Positions 1-8,904 of a stretch of DNA of 56,203 bases are shown piece after piece (position 1 is the stretch's first letter; the number at the start of each line of letters is the position of its first letter). This DNA is from Fuscovulum blasticum DSM 2131 (GTDB lineage Bacteria > Pseudomonadota > Alphaproteobacteria > Rhodobacterales > Rhodobacteraceae), in NCBI RefSeq assembly GCF_003034965.1, contig NZ_PZKE01000016.1:1-56203 (forward strand), read 5' to 3'. A model generated the notes under the pieces. That model searched no databases. It was not told the DNA's origin and was given only the letters and a program-made list of their open reading frames with translations. A program made the translations under genes and the position numbers.

Positions 1-128
1 AGCGCGTCAGCGGTCAGCGCGGGCATCGGCCAGGGCAGCCGGTTGATTCCGGTGGACAGGTCCACCCAGGGGCCAGTGCCGCCGAACCGCGCCTTGGCCG
101 CATCCAGATTTCCACCGTGATCGCGCAT
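1..128 (-). CDS. cobD: Threonine-phosphate decarboxylase CobD, N-terminal part (cut by window edge)
   Basis: Only the first 42 codons are present; the gene runs off the left edge. The start reads MRDHGGNLDAA, followed after a short gap by WVDLSTGINRLPWP, the usual opening of PLP-dependent CobD/BluF proteins, which decarboxylate L-threonine phosphate to aminopropanol phosphate for the cobalamin nucleotide loop. The ATG at 128-126 shares one base with the TGA of the upstream threonine kinase (TGATG), so the two are translationally coupled. The PLP lysine lies outside the window. The neighbouring kinase supplies its substrate, which strengthens the call. Confidence 0.8.
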   Translation of the reverse strand, partial: MRDHGGNLDAAKARFGGTGPWVDLSTGINRLPWPMPALTADA

Positions 129-946
129 CAGTGCCCCTGTCCGCCAATGGTGAAGCGGGTGATCCCGCCAAAACCGGCCGCGCGCAAGGCCGCCTCGGCC
201 CCTGGCGGCACGCCACGCGGCCCGAACAGAAGCGCCCGCGCCGAGCCGGTATGCGCCGCAGACCAGCCCAAGGCGCCCAATCGCAGGGCCAGCGCCGCCG
301 TCGGATCTTCGGCGGGGCCGCGCAGCGCCAGGCAGCGCGCGGCGGACTGGCTGGCCAACCGTGCCAGCGCGGGCAGATCGCCCGATGCCGCCCCCCAGCC
401 CTGCACCAGATCGGTGATGTCGGGAAACGCCATATCGCGCGGATCAGTGCGGCGGGGCGGGCCGAAGAAGCCGCCGATCACGGCCATGCGCGGCAGGGCT
501 GGCCCCCGCGCCAGCACATGCCCCTCGCGCGAGGCCCAAAGCAGCCGTTCGGGCGCGTCGAACATCAGCGGGTCCGATGCGCCTTCACTGGCAAAGCAGG
601 CCGCCGCGATGCGCAATGGATCGGTTTCGCCCGCCGCCCGCAGCAGCGCGACCCGTACCGCGGTCGAGGCGCCGGCCCCCGCCCCCAGCGGCATCGTGCA
701 GCGCAGAACGTAGCGACCGCGTAACGGACGGCCGACCGAGGCCAGCAGCCGCCGCGCCGCCGACAGCGAAAGCGGCGCGGCGCAGGCGGGCCGGTGCAGG
801 CCGAACGGGCCCGGTCCGCAGGACACCTGCGCAACCAGCACCGGGCATGGCAGCGTGATCAGCGCCACGCGCCCCGCCGGCCCAAGCCGGCCTTGCAGCA
901 GTTCGCCGAAATGTCCGGCAACGGTGATCGGTTCGCGCATGGCCAT
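128..946 (-). CDS. bluE: L-threonine kinase (GHMP family, BluE/PduX type)
   Basis: 272 aa. It makes L-threonine O-3-phosphate from threonine and ATP for cobalamin nucleotide-loop assembly. The N-terminal GHFGELLQGRLG (residues 11-22) is the hallmark of the PduX/BluE branch of the GHMP kinases, and MPLGAGAGAST (85-95) is the glycine-rich ATP-binding motif 2. I start at the ATG at 946 because AGAGG lies about 7 bases before it; a GTG at 967 would add seven residues and has a worse ribosome site. It overlaps the cobD-like decarboxylase by one base, and the pair corresponds to bluE-bluF of Rhodobacter. The symbol bluE is by analogy; pduX would be equally defensible. Confidence 0.8.
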   Translation of the reverse strand: MAMREPITVAGHFGELLQGRLGPAGRVALITLPCPVLVAQVSCGPGPFGLHRPACAAPLSLSAARRLLASVGRPLRGRYVLRCTMPLGAGAGASTAVRVALLRAAGETDPLRIAAACFASEGASDPLMFDAPERLLWASREGHVLARGPALPRMAVIGGFFGPPRRTDPRDMAFPDITDLVQGWGAASGDLPALARLASQSAARCLALRGPAEDPTAALALRLGALGWSAAHTGSARALLFGPRGVPPGAEAALRAAGFGGITRFTIGGQGH

Positions 947-1011
947 GGCCGCGCCTCTTAGGCCCACGGCGCGGCGCGGCCAAGCCCATGCCTGCGCGTC
1001 AGAACGCCCGA

Positions 1012-2178
1012 TCAGGCCGCCGGCATCCGCGCCTCGGCCATGCCCGCATACCAGCTTGCCCCGAACGGAATCGCATTGTCGTCGAAGTTGTAGGCCGGGT
1101 GGTGGACGCTGGCCGTATCGCCGTTGCCAAGGAAGATATAGGCACCCGGCCGCGCGTTCAGCATGAAGCTGAAGTCTTCGGCCCCCATCAGCGGCGGCGT
1201 GTCGGGATCGACCTGCCCCGACACGGCCCGGGCCACCTCGACCGCATAGGCGGTATTCTCGGGGGCGTTGACGGTGACGGGATAGCCCCGGGTATAGGCC
1301 ACCTCGGCCCGTGCGCCCAGGGCCAGCGCCGTGCCTTCGACAATCTGGCCCAGCCGGGTTTCCACGAAATCCTGCACCTTGGGGTCAAGCGTCCGCACCG
1401 TGCCGCGCATCTTCACCGTCTGCGGAATCACGTTATGCGCCGGGCTGTCGGTTTCCACCGTGCAGACCGAGACGACAACCTGCTTCATCGGGTCCACGTT
1501 GCGGCTTGCGATGGTTTGCAGCGCCACCACGATATGGGCGGCAACAACGGTGGAGTCGATACATTCATGCGGCTTGGCGGCATGGCCGCCCTTGCCGGTG
1601 ACGGTGATCTCGAACTGGTCGGCGGCGGCCATGAGCGAGCCGGGGCGAATGGCGAAATGACCGACCGGGATGCCCGGCATGTTGTGCATCCCGTACACCT
1701 CCTGCACGTTCCAGCGGTCCATCATGCCATCTGCCACCATTTCGCGGCCCCCGCCGCCGCCCTCTTCGGCGGGCTGGAAGATGCAGACGACCGTGCCATC
1801 GAAATTGCGTGTCTCGGCCAGATAGCGGGCCGCGCCCAGCAGCATGGCGGTATGGCCGTCATGGCCGCAGGCGTGCATCTTGCCCGGCGTTTTTGAGGCA
1901 TAGGGCAAGCCGGTCTGTTCAATGATCGGCAGCGCGTCCATATCCGCCCGCAGGCCGATGACGCGGCCCTTGCTGTCGGTTTTCCCCTTGATCACCGCCA
2001 CCACGCCGGTGCGCCCCACACCTTCGACCACCTCGTCGCAGCCGAACCCCCGGCACAACTCGGCCACGCGGGCGGCGGTGCGATGCACATCGAACTGAAG
2101 TTCGGGATGTTCGTGAAAGTCGCGGCGCCAGGCGGTGATTTCGGGCAGCAGTTCGGCGAAACGGTTCTTGACGGGCAT
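1012..2178 (-). CDS. M20 family amidohydrolase (hippurate hydrolase / N-acyl-L-amino acid hydrolase type)
   Basis: 388 aa, normal length for the M20D peptidases. It hydrolyses N-acyl amino acids or small amides with two metal ions. Visible metal and catalytic motifs are GLRADMDALP (residues about 75-84), HACGHDGH (102-109), QPAEEGGGGG (about 135-144) and GMHNMPG (about 163-169), in family order. No signal peptide, so it should be cytoplasmic. The ATG at 2178 has AGGAGA 8 bases upstream; longer upstream reading is probably not translated. It lies last in a leftward run behind a flavoprotein oxidoreductase and an ArgE-like deacetylase, opposite a peptide-type ABC importer, so an imported acylated amino acid or peptide is a sensible substrate. 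The exact substrate cannot be read from sequence. Confidence 0.85.
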   Translation of the reverse strand: MPVKNRFAELLPEITAWRRDFHEHPELQFDVHRTAARVAELCRGFGCDEVVEGVGRTGVVAVIKGKTDSKGRVIGLRADMDALPIIEQTGLPYASKTPGKMHACGHDGHTAMLLGAARYLAETRNFDGTVVCIFQPAEEGGGGGREMVADGMMDRWNVQEVYGMHNMPGIPVGHFAIRPGSLMAAADQFEITVTGKGGHAAKPHECIDSTVVAAHIVVALQTIASRNVDPMKQVVVSVCTVETDSPAHNVIPQTVKMRGTVRTLDPKVQDFVETRLGQIVEGTALALGARAEVAYTRGYPVTVNAPENTAYAVEVARAVSGQVDPDTPPLMGAEDFSFMLNARPGAYIFLGNGDTASVHHPAYNFDDNAIPFGASWYAGMAEARMPAA

Positions 2179-2283
2179 GGGGCGTGTCTCCTTTTGCAGG
2201 GCAAGGTTGAACCGGCCACAGCCCCACGGCAAGGGGGGAAGCCGCAAAATCCGGGGCGCGCAGCGGCCCGGGCCACTGCCGTG

Positions 2284-3627
2284 TTACAGACTGGGCCCTG
2301 GTGCCAGCTTCGTACCGTCGGAAAAGCGCGAGAAGCGGAAGCGCGACAGATCGTGGCCGGGGGCATCGCCGGCCACAAGGCTGGCCACCACGCGCCCCAT
2401 GCCGGGGCCGATGCCGAAACCATGCCCGCTCATCCCCGTGGCAACCGTCAGGCCGGGAATGGCGGCGATGTGGTCCACCACCGGCACCACATCGGGCATG
2501 GTGTCGATCATGCCGGCCCAGGCGGCGGTCAGGTCCGGGCGGCCCAGCGCCGGGAAGGTGCGGGCGAAATCGTCACGCAGCCGCTCCACCACGGCGGCAT
2601 TGGGCGCGGGGTTCAAGATCCGCATCCGTTCGAACGGCGAAACCTCGTCGGGCGACCAGCGGCGCGGCGTGCCCCAGGCATCAGGATACCCTTTCGGCGC
2701 GAAGGGGCGGAAGCGGGTGGTGCGGAAATCCTGACGCAGCACCGGAAGGAAGCTGCGCAGGCTGGCAAAGGCATCGCGACCGGGGAAGAAATCATGGTGA
2801 TCCGAGGGCGCGATCGAATAGCCGCCATCGGCCCTGCGGCGGAAGGCAAAGCGGGAATCGCAGGCTGCGCCGTCAAACACCATCGGCAGCGGCGCCGTGG
2901 CGGCAACCGAGGCCAGCACCGCAAGTTGCGGAATCTTCACCCCATGCGCGCCAAGGAACAGCCGCGACCAGGCGCCTGCGGCGACCAGCACCCGGCCCGC
3001 CCGGATACGGCCCCGTTCGGTGACAACCCCCGCCACCCGGCCGGCCGCGATGTCCAGCGCGCGGACGGCGCAGTTTTCCACGATGGTCACGCCCCGCCGC
3101 ACCGCGCCTTCGGCCAGCAGCGGCACCGCCGCCCAAGGCTCGGCCCGGGCGTCCGAGGCCGTCCAGAGTCCGCCCTTCCAGCCTGCCGCCGCCTGCGGGA
3201 TCATCGCGGCCACCTCTTCACGGCTCAGGATGCGGCTGTCCACGTCATGGGCGCGGGCATGGGTCAACCAGCCCTCATACCCGGCCATCTCTTCGGCGGT
3301 GTCGGCAAGATAAAGAACGCCGGTCTGCCGGAAGCCCAAGCCCTGCCCCAGTTCCTGCGCAAGCGATTTCCAGAGGCGCAGCGATTCCACCATGATCGGC
3401 AATTCGCCCGGATCGCGGCCCTGCTGGCGCACCCAGCCCCAGTTGCGGCTGGACTGTTCTCCGGCGATGCGGCCCTTTTCGCACAGCGTCACGCTCAGCC
3501 CGCGCTCGGCCAGGAACCAGGCCGTCATCACCCCCACGACGCCGCCGCCGATGATGACGACATCGGCGGCGGCGGGCAGCGGGCCCGGAAAGCGGACGGG
3601 GCTTGCGTCGTGGATGGGAAAGGTCAT
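2284..3627 (-). CDS. FAD-dependent oxidoreductase, DAO family (amino acid oxidase / dehydrogenase-like)
   Basis: 447 aa. The dinucleotide-binding motif DVVIIGGGVVG (residues 22-32) followed by an acidic residue after the second strand (VTLCEKG) marks a glycine/D-amino-acid oxidase type flavoprotein. The motif EQSSRNWGWVRQQGR just after it is typical of the sarcosine oxidase beta/gamma-glutamylputrescine oxidase-like subgroup, and the C-terminal segment MSGHGFGIGPGMGRVVA closes the FAD site. It probably oxidises the C-N bond of an amino acid or secondary amine. Its ATG overlaps the TGA of the ArgE-like gene by 4 bases (ATGA), so the two are coupled. The specific substrate is unknown; neighbours suggest an amino acid released by the M20 hydrolases. 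Confidence 0.85.
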   Translation of the reverse strand: MTFPIHDASPVRFPGPLPAAADVVIIGGGVVGVMTAWFLAERGLSVTLCEKGRIAGEQSSRNWGWVRQQGRDPGELPIMVESLRLWKSLAQELGQGLGFRQTGVLYLADTAEEMAGYEGWLTHARAHDVDSRILSREEVAAMIPQAAAGWKGGLWTASDARAEPWAAVPLLAEGAVRRGVTIVENCAVRALDIAAGRVAGVVTERGRIRAGRVLVAAGAWSRLFLGAHGVKIPQLAVLASVAATAPLPMVFDGAACDSRFAFRRRADGGYSIAPSDHHDFFPGRDAFASLRSFLPVLRQDFRTTRFRPFAPKGYPDAWGTPRRWSPDEVSPFERMRILNPAPNAAVVERLRDDFARTFPALGRPDLTAAWAGMIDTMPDVVPVVDHIAAIPGLTVATGMSGHGFGIGPGMGRVVASLVAGDAPGHDLSRFRFSRFSDGTKLAPGPSL

Positions 3628-4781
3628 GCGCAGGCCAGAAGCAGGCGGTCCATGAAATCCTTGCCGGCCTCGAACTCGGACAGTTCCAGATATTCATCGG
3701 GCTGGTGGGCCTGGGCAATGTCGCCCGGACCACAGACCACGGCGGAATACCCCTCGGCCTGAAACTGCCCCGCCTCGGTGCCGTAACTGACCACGCCCGT
3801 GGCATTGTCGCCGGTCAGGCTGCGAACAAGCATTTCCGCCTCGCCCCCGTCTTCCGGCTTGAGCGCGGGCACATTGAAAAACCTTTCCACAGAAACGCCG
3901 GCCTCGGGACGGCGGGACTTCAGCGTGGCGTGCAGGTCTTCTGCCCGGTCGGTGAACGCACCAGCATGGGCTTCAAGGTCTTCGTCCGGCACAACGCGCA
4001 TTTCCACCGCGAAGCGGCAATCTGCGGCGGTGATGTTATGCGCCGTGCCGCCGTGGATCTGGCCGATGTGCAGGGTGGTGAAGGGCGGGCGGAACTGGCC
4101 GGCAACCGGGCTGGGCACCGCGGCCTGGATTTCGGCGTTGCGCGCATTGACCCACTGCATCAGATGCGCGCTTTCCATCACCGCGCTGACACCTTCGGGC
4201 AGGAGCGAGGAGTGAACCTCGAAGCCCTTGACATGAACATGGAAGCCGACGCCCCCCTTGTGGCCGGTGATCAGCTTCATCAGGCTGGGTTCGCCGATGA
4301 TGGCCGCGCTGCCTTTCGGCACCACCTCCTGCATGGTGCGGATCATCGGCGGGGCGCCGGTGCAGCCGATCTCCTCATCATAGCTCAGCGCCAGTTGCAG
4401 CGGGCGGAGCGTTCCGTTGCGCGCCGCGCGGGCCACGGCCCAGGCGGCAAGGGCGACAAAGCCCTTCATGTCGCAGGTTCCGCGCCCATAAAGCCGCCCG
4501 TCCCGTTCGGTCACGGTCCAGGGGTCCGAGGTCCAGGGCTGGCCTTCGACGGGCACGACATCGGAATGACCCGACAGCACAACGGCCCCCGGAACCCACG
4601 GTCCGGCGTGCGCGATCAGCGCGGCCTTGGTGTGATCTTCGTTCCAGTGCCGGAAGCAGCGCGCCCCTTGCGCGGTCAGATAGCCTTCCAGCCAGTCGAC
4701 CAGCGCGAGATTCGAGCTTGTGGACACCGTGGGAAACGCAACCAACTGGTCAAGAATCTGACGTGGCGTCAGCTCATCCAT
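3624..4781 (-). CDS. ArgE/DapE-like M20 deacetylase (acetylornithine deacetylase family)
   Basis: 385 aa. Zinc-dependent amide hydrolase of the ArgE/DapE/CPG2 group. GHSDVVPVEGQPW (residues 71-83) carries the first metal histidine and its paired aspartate, YGRGTCDMKG (98-107) the bridging aspartate, and YDEEIGCTGA the general-base glutamate pair. I start at the ATG at 4781, which has GGGAG about 8 bases upstream; a longer reading frame to 4877 lacks homology-like character. It is first in the leftward operon, divergent from the ABC importer. Because it sits in a catabolic setting rather than with arginine genes, I do not call it the biosynthetic argE. A role in hydrolysing an imported N-acyl compound is inferred. 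Confidence 0.85.
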   Translation of the reverse strand: MDELTPRQILDQLVAFPTVSTSSNLALVDWLEGYLTAQGARCFRHWNEDHTKAALIAHAGPWVPGAVVLSGHSDVVPVEGQPWTSDPWTVTERDGRLYGRGTCDMKGFVALAAWAVARAARNGTLRPLQLALSYDEEIGCTGAPPMIRTMQEVVPKGSAAIIGEPSLMKLITGHKGGVGFHVHVKGFEVHSSLLPEGVSAVMESAHLMQWVNARNAEIQAAVPSPVAGQFRPPFTTLHIGQIHGGTAHNITAADCRFAVEMRVVPDEDLEAHAGAFTDRAEDLHATLKSRRPEAGVSVERFFNVPALKPEDGGEAEMLVRSLTGDNATGVVSYGTEAGQFQAEGYSAVVCGPGDIAQAHQPDEYLELSEFEAGKDFMDRLLLACA

Positions 4782-5022
4782 CCTGAGACTCCCATATATG
4801 GTGGTCACCCTCGCCAGCGGGAATGGAAGTGTCAATATCTGGCATTGTGCAGGGCAAACCTTGCAAAACGCCCGCAATCAATGCTGGAAACGTTCCCCGA
4901 AAACGGGATTGATACCAATTCGAAAATCGGGAAAGGTTGGCGGAACGGGCGATGCCCTACCGCATTGCCCTGCCGAAAAACGATATAAAAAACAATAACA
5001 AGACGTGTCTGGGGAGTTGTCC
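4782..5022. promoter_or_regulatory. Divergent intergenic region between the hydrolase operon and the ABC importer operon
   Basis: About 240 bases and visibly richer in A/T than the genes around it, especially at 4900-5001. A perfect TTGACA lies on the minus strand at 4835-4830 in a good place for the -35 box of the leftward operon, but the matching -10 is poor. An AT-only stretch sits just upstream of the rightward genes. GGGGAG precedes the ATG at 5023. No regulator gene is adjacent, and I could not recognise a known operator. Confidence 0.4.
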
Positions 5023-6051
5023 ATGCCCAATGGGGCGAAGCCTGTCCTTCAAGTCAGGGGCCTCAAGACCGTGTTCCGCACCCGGACGGGTGAGGTTCAT
5101 GCGGTAAACAACGTGAGCTTTCACCTTCAACGTGGTGAGCTTTTGGGCGTTGTGGGGGAAAGCGGCTCCGGCAAGTCGGTCACCATGATGTCGCTCCTGC
5201 GTCTTCTGCCGGCGCCGCCTGCCGAAATTCGGGCGGGCGAGGTGCTGCTGAACGGGCGCGACCTCTTGCAGATGGGGGCAGACGAACTGCGCGATGTGCG
5301 TGGCGGCAAGGTGGGGTTCGTCTTTCAAGACCCGATGACCAGCCTGAACCCGGTGTTCACCGTGGGAATGCAGATCACCGAGGCCCTGCGCAAGCATATG
5401 GGCCTGAGCAAGGCAGCAGCCGAAACGCGGGCGGTGGAACTGCTGCAACTGGTGGGTATCCCCGATGCCCGCAAGCGGCTGAAGGCCTTTCCCCATCAGT
5501 TTTCCGGCGGGATGCGGCAGCGGGTGATGATCGCCATCGCGCTGGCCTGCGACCCGGATGTTCTGATCGCGGACGAACCGACCACGGCGCTGGATGTCAC
5601 GATCCAGGCGCAGATTCTGGAACTGGTCAAGGAACTGCGCGCCAAGCTGGGCATGGCCATCATCTGGATCACCCATGATCTGGGCGTGATCGCCGGCATC
5701 GCGGACCGGGTGATGGTGATGTATGGCGGGCAGGTGGTGGAACAGGCGCCTGTGCGTGAGCTGTTCGCCAACCCGCAGCACCCCTATACCCGCGCGCTGC
5801 TGAAGACGATTCCCAAGATCAGCGGCGAACGCGAGGCCCGGCTGAAGGTGATCGAGGGGCAGCCGCCCATGCTGTCGGCCGCACCTTCGGCCTGCCCGTT
5901 CCGCGAACGCTGCGAATACCGGCACGACCGCTGCAATGCCGAAAACCCGCTGCGCCGCGCGGTGGACGGGCGCGAGGTGGGTCAGGGCCATGACGTGGCC
6001 TGTCACTGGCAGGCCCCTGCCCCCGCTGCACGGGAGACCGCCCATGCTTGA
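5023..6051 (+). CDS. Peptide-type ABC transporter ATP-binding protein (OppD/DppD family)
   Basis: 342 aa. One of two ATPases energising the importer. Walker A GESGSGKS is at residues 45-52; the signature FSGGMRQR, Walker [13 protein letters not shown] and switch histidine WITHDLG follow in order. The C-terminal oligopeptide/dipeptide transporter extension is present, with cysteines in [14 protein letters not shown] and a later VACHW, a conserved four-cysteine cluster of OppD/DppD proteins. Start chosen at ATG 5023 with GGGGAG 6 bases before it, rather than the GTG at 5005. It overlaps the next ATPase by 8 bases. Gene order ATPase-ATPase-binding protein-permease-permease is less common than the binding-protein-first order of opp/dpp. 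Confidence 0.9.
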   Translation: MPNGAKPVLQVRGLKTVFRTRTGEVHAVNNVSFHLQRGELLGVVGESGSGKSVTMMSLLRLLPAPPAEIRAGEVLLNGRDLLQMGADELRDVRGGKVGFVFQDPMTSLNPVFTVGMQITEALRKHMGLSKAAAETRAVELLQLVGIPDARKRLKAFPHQFSGGMRQRVMIAIALACDPDVLIADEPTTALDVTIQAQILELVKELRAKLGMAIIWITHDLGVIAGIADRVMVMYGGQVVEQAPVRELFANPQHPYTRALLKTIPKISGEREARLKVIEGQPPMLSAAPSACPFRERCEYRHDRCNAENPLRRAVDGREVGQGHDVACHWQAPAPAARETAHA

Positions 6052-7108
6052 CGCATCCCGGCAACCTGAACCGCTGGTGCGGGTGGAAGGGCTGAAAATG
6101 CACTTCCCGATCTACACCGGCCTGTTCCGCAGCCATACCGGCGACGTGAAGGCGGTGGACGGGGTGAGCTTCGACATCCTTCCTGGCGAAACGCTGGGGC
6201 TGGTGGGCGAATCCGGTTGCGGAAAATCGACCGTGGGCCGCGCGCTGCTGCGGCTGTACGAGCCGACCGCCGGCCGCGTCATCATCGACGGTGAGGATGT
6301 GGCGCATCTGTCGGCCGAAAAGCTGCGCCAGAAGCGGCCGACCATGCAGATGGTGTTCCAGGACCCGCAGGCCAGCCTGAACCCGCGGATGACACTGGCC
6401 GGCATCATAGGTGAGCCGCTTGACGAACACACCAGCATGAGCCGCGCCGAAAAGACCCAGCGGATCTATGAGCTGATGGATCAGGTCGGGCTGAACCGCC
6501 GCTTCGCCAACCGCTATCCGCACGAATTCAGCGGTGGACAACGGCAGCGCATCGGCATTGCCCGCGCGCTGGCGCTGAACCCCAAGTTCATTGTCTGCGA
6601 CGAACCCATTGCCGCGCTGGACGTGTCGATCCAGGCGCAGGTGGTGAACCTGCTGGAAGACCTGCAGGAACGGCTGGGGCTGACCTATCTGTTCATCAGC
6701 CATGACCTGTCGATGGTGCGCCACCTGGCCGACCGCGTGGCGGTCATGTATCTGGGCCGCATCGCCGAGCTGTCGCCTTCGAAAGACCTGTATTCCCGTC
6801 CGCTGCACCCCTATGCCGAGGCGCTGCTTTCGGCGGTGAACGAGCCTGATCCCGAACTGGCCGCGCGGCGCAACCGCATCATTCTCAAGGGCGATGTGCC
6901 ATCGCCCGCCAATCCGCCGCAAGGCTGCAATTTCTGCACCCGCTGCCCCAGGGTCTTTGACCTGTGCCGGCAAGTGAAGCCCGATCTGCAAGAGGTGGAG
7001 CCCGGGCGTTTCGTCGCCTGCCACCTGTTCAGCGACAAGACGACCGCTGGGACAACCGGCGTGCCCGAGGCAAGAATCGAGCACAACCAACAAGGAGCTT
7101 CGAAATGA
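6044..7108 (+). CDS. Peptide-type ABC transporter ATP-binding protein (OppF/DppF family)
   Basis: 354 aa. Partner ATPase. Walker [10 protein letters not shown] is at residues 55-63; [12 protein letters not shown] signature, [12 protein letters not shown] Walker B and FISHDLS switch follow. The C-terminal extension has the cysteine-rich [14 protein letters not shown] segment and a final ACHLF, as in OppF/DppF. The ATG at 6044 is preceded by GGGAGA and lies inside the end of the OppD gene, so translation is probably coupled. Its TGA overlaps the ATG of the substrate-binding protein gene by 4 bases (ATGA). Confidence 0.9.
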   Translation: MLDASRQPEPLVRVEGLKMHFPIYTGLFRSHTGDVKAVDGVSFDILPGETLGLVGESGCGKSTVGRALLRLYEPTAGRVIIDGEDVAHLSAEKLRQKRPTMQMVFQDPQASLNPRMTLAGIIGEPLDEHTSMSRAEKTQRIYELMDQVGLNRRFANRYPHEFSGGQRQRIGIARALALNPKFIVCDEPIAALDVSIQAQVVNLLEDLQERLGLTYLFISHDLSMVRHLADRVAVMYLGRIAELSPSKDLYSRPLHPYAEALLSAVNEPDPELAARRNRIILKGDVPSPANPPQGCNFCTRCPRVFDLCRQVKPDLQEVEPGRFVACHLFSDKTTAGTTGVPEARIEHNQQGASK

Positions 7109-8808
7109 AGATGAGAACCGCCCTTCTGGGCGCTGCCGCACTTGTGGCCTTTGCGCCCGCCGCCTTTGCGGAGCGCGGTGCCGATGGCCATGTGAACGTG
7201 CTCTATTGGCAGGCGCCTTCGACCCTGAACGCCTATCTTTCGTCCGGCACCAAGGACGTTGAAGTCGGCTCGCTGGTGCTGGAAGGCCTGGCTGGCTTCA
7301 ACGAGAAGGGCGAAGTCATTCCCCGTCTCGTGGAAAGCATCCCGACCGTCGAAAACGGCGGCGTGTCCGCAGACCTGAAGCAGATCACCTGGAAGCTGAA
7401 GCCGGGCCTGCTGTGGTCGGACGGCACCGCCGTCACCTCGAAGGATGCCAAGTTCACCTACGAATACTGCACCCATCCCGACGGTGGCTGCGCCCAGGCT
7501 GCGCGCTATGAAGGCATCGCCTCGATCGAGACGCCCGATGACCTGACCGTGGTCATCAACTTCACCGATCCGAAGCCCAATCCCTATACCGCCTTTGTCG
7601 GCGCCACCTCGCCCATCCTGCAGGCCGCGCAATTCGCCAACTGCCTTGGCGCCGCCGCGTCGACCTGCACCGAGCAGAACTTCAAGCCCATCGGCACCGG
7701 CCCGTTCAAGGTTGTTGACTTCAAGGTCAACGACGTTGTGCAACTGGAAGCCAACCCGAACTACCGCGATCCGGCCAAGCCCGCCTTCGCCACGATGACG
7801 GTGAAGGGTGGCGGCGATGCGCAGGCCGCGGCCCGCGCCGTGATGGAAACCGGCGAGTTCGACTATGCCTGGAACACCCAGATCAACCCCGAGCAGCAGG
7901 AACAGATGGCTGCCGGCGGCAAGGGCGTGTTCCTGAACGGCTATGGCACGCTGGTCGAGCGGGTCGAGATGAACCTGACCGACCCCTCGCCCGACCTGGC
8001 CGAGGGTGAGCGTTCGACCACCAAGCATCCGCACCCGTTCCTGACCGACATCCGCGTCCGCAAGGCGCTGTCGATGGCGATTGACCGGCAAACGCTGGTG
8101 GACATCGGCTATGGCAAGGCCGGCCGCGCCACCTGCAACCTGGTGCCCGCGCCCGAGCTTTATGCCAGCGCCAACACCGACTGCATCGCGCAGGACATCG
8201 AAGGCGCCAAGGCGCTGCTGGATGAAGCCGGCTGGAAGGACACCGACGGCGACGGCATCCGCGACAAGGATGGCAAGAAGCTGCACATCCTGTATCAGAC
8301 CTCGGTCAACCCGGTCCGTCAGGACTTCCAGGCCGTGATCAAGTCCTGGTGGGAATCCATCGGCGTGGAAGTCGAGCTGAAACAGGTTGACGCTTCGGTC
8401 TTCTTCGGCGGCGATGCGGGTTCGCCCGATACCTTCCAGAAGTTCTATGCCGACGTGGAAATGTACGCCAACAACTTCGACGGCACCGATCCCGAGCCCT
8501 ATCTGGCGCAATACCTGTGCGACAAGATCCCGGGCCCGGACAACCAGTGGCAGGGCGAAAACATCAACCGCTTCTGCGACCCGGCCTATGACGCGCTGGT
8601 GAAGGAACTGTCGGTGACCGCCGACATGGCCAAGCGCGGCGAGATCGCCAAGAAGCTGAACGAGATGTTGACCAAGGACAGCTATGTCGTGGTTCCGCTG
8701 GTGGACCGTGGCCGTCTGTCGGCGGCGTCCAACACGCTGGGCGGCGCGGTGCTGAACACCTGGGATTCCGAGCTGTGGAATGCCTCGGACTGGTATCGCA
8801 TCAAGTGA
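7105..8808 (+). CDS. Periplasmic substrate-binding protein of peptide-type ABC transporter (SBP_bac_5 family)
   Basis: 567 aa. The first 22 residues are a clean Sec signal peptide ([22 protein letters not shown], cut before EKG-like mature start reading ERGADG). The body matches family 5 binding proteins: VLEGLAGFNEKGEVIPRLVE near the start, TWKLKPGLLWSDGTAVTSKD, then PIGTGPFKVVDF and VRKALSMAIDR. Such proteins bind peptides, opines, nickel or other amino-acid-like ligands; the ligand cannot be deduced here. AAGGAG sits 8 bases before the ATG. The neighbouring M20 hydrolases and DAO oxidoreductase suggest an N-acyl amino acid or peptide-like ligand. Confidence 0.88.
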   Translation: MKMRTALLGAAALVAFAPAAFAERGADGHVNVLYWQAPSTLNAYLSSGTKDVEVGSLVLEGLAGFNEKGEVIPRLVESIPTVENGGVSADLKQITWKLKPGLLWSDGTAVTSKDAKFTYEYCTHPDGGCAQAARYEGIASIETPDDLTVVINFTDPKPNPYTAFVGATSPILQAAQFANCLGAAASTCTEQNFKPIGTGPFKVVDFKVNDVVQLEANPNYRDPAKPAFATMTVKGGGDAQAAARAVMETGEFDYAWNTQINPEQQEQMAAGGKGVFLNGYGTLVERVEMNLTDPSPDLAEGERSTTKHPHPFLTDIRVRKALSMAIDRQTLVDIGYGKAGRATCNLVPAPELYASANTDCIAQDIEGAKALLDEAGWKDTDGDGIRDKDGKKLHILYQTSVNPVRQDFQAVIKSWWESIGVEVELKQVDASVFFGGDAGSPDTFQKFYADVEMYANNFDGTDPEPYLAQYLCDKIPGPDNQWQGENINRFCDPAYDALVKELSVTADMAKRGEIAKKLNEMLTKDSYVVVPLVDRGRLSAASNTLGGAVLNTWDSELWNASDWYRIK

Positions 8809-8825
8809 TCTGACCTGATCTCCTG

Positions 8826-8855
8826 CGGGGTGCGGGGGAAATCCTCCGCACCCCG
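8826..8855 (+). terminator. Strong hairpin after the binding-protein gene
   Basis: CGGGGTGCGG (8826-8835) pairs perfectly with CCGCACCCCG (8846-8855); three further pairs close it to a four-base AAAT loop. GTGTTTCATCCTTTTCC follows, which is only moderately T-rich. Located between the abundant binding-protein message and the two permease genes, it more likely acts as a partial attenuator or 3' stabiliser than as a full stop, so that binding protein is made in excess. Confidence 0.65.
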
Positions 8856-8904
8856 TGTTTCATCCTTTTCCGGCCATCCAGACTGCTGACCAGAGGCGCC
8901 GCCC

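Noticed and set aside
117-967. Long open frames opposite the threonine kinase on the plus strand
   Set aside because: GC-rich third positions keep the antisense frames open; the minus-strand protein has clear GHMP motifs, and the antisense translations are Arg/Pro/Ala-rich with no family pattern.
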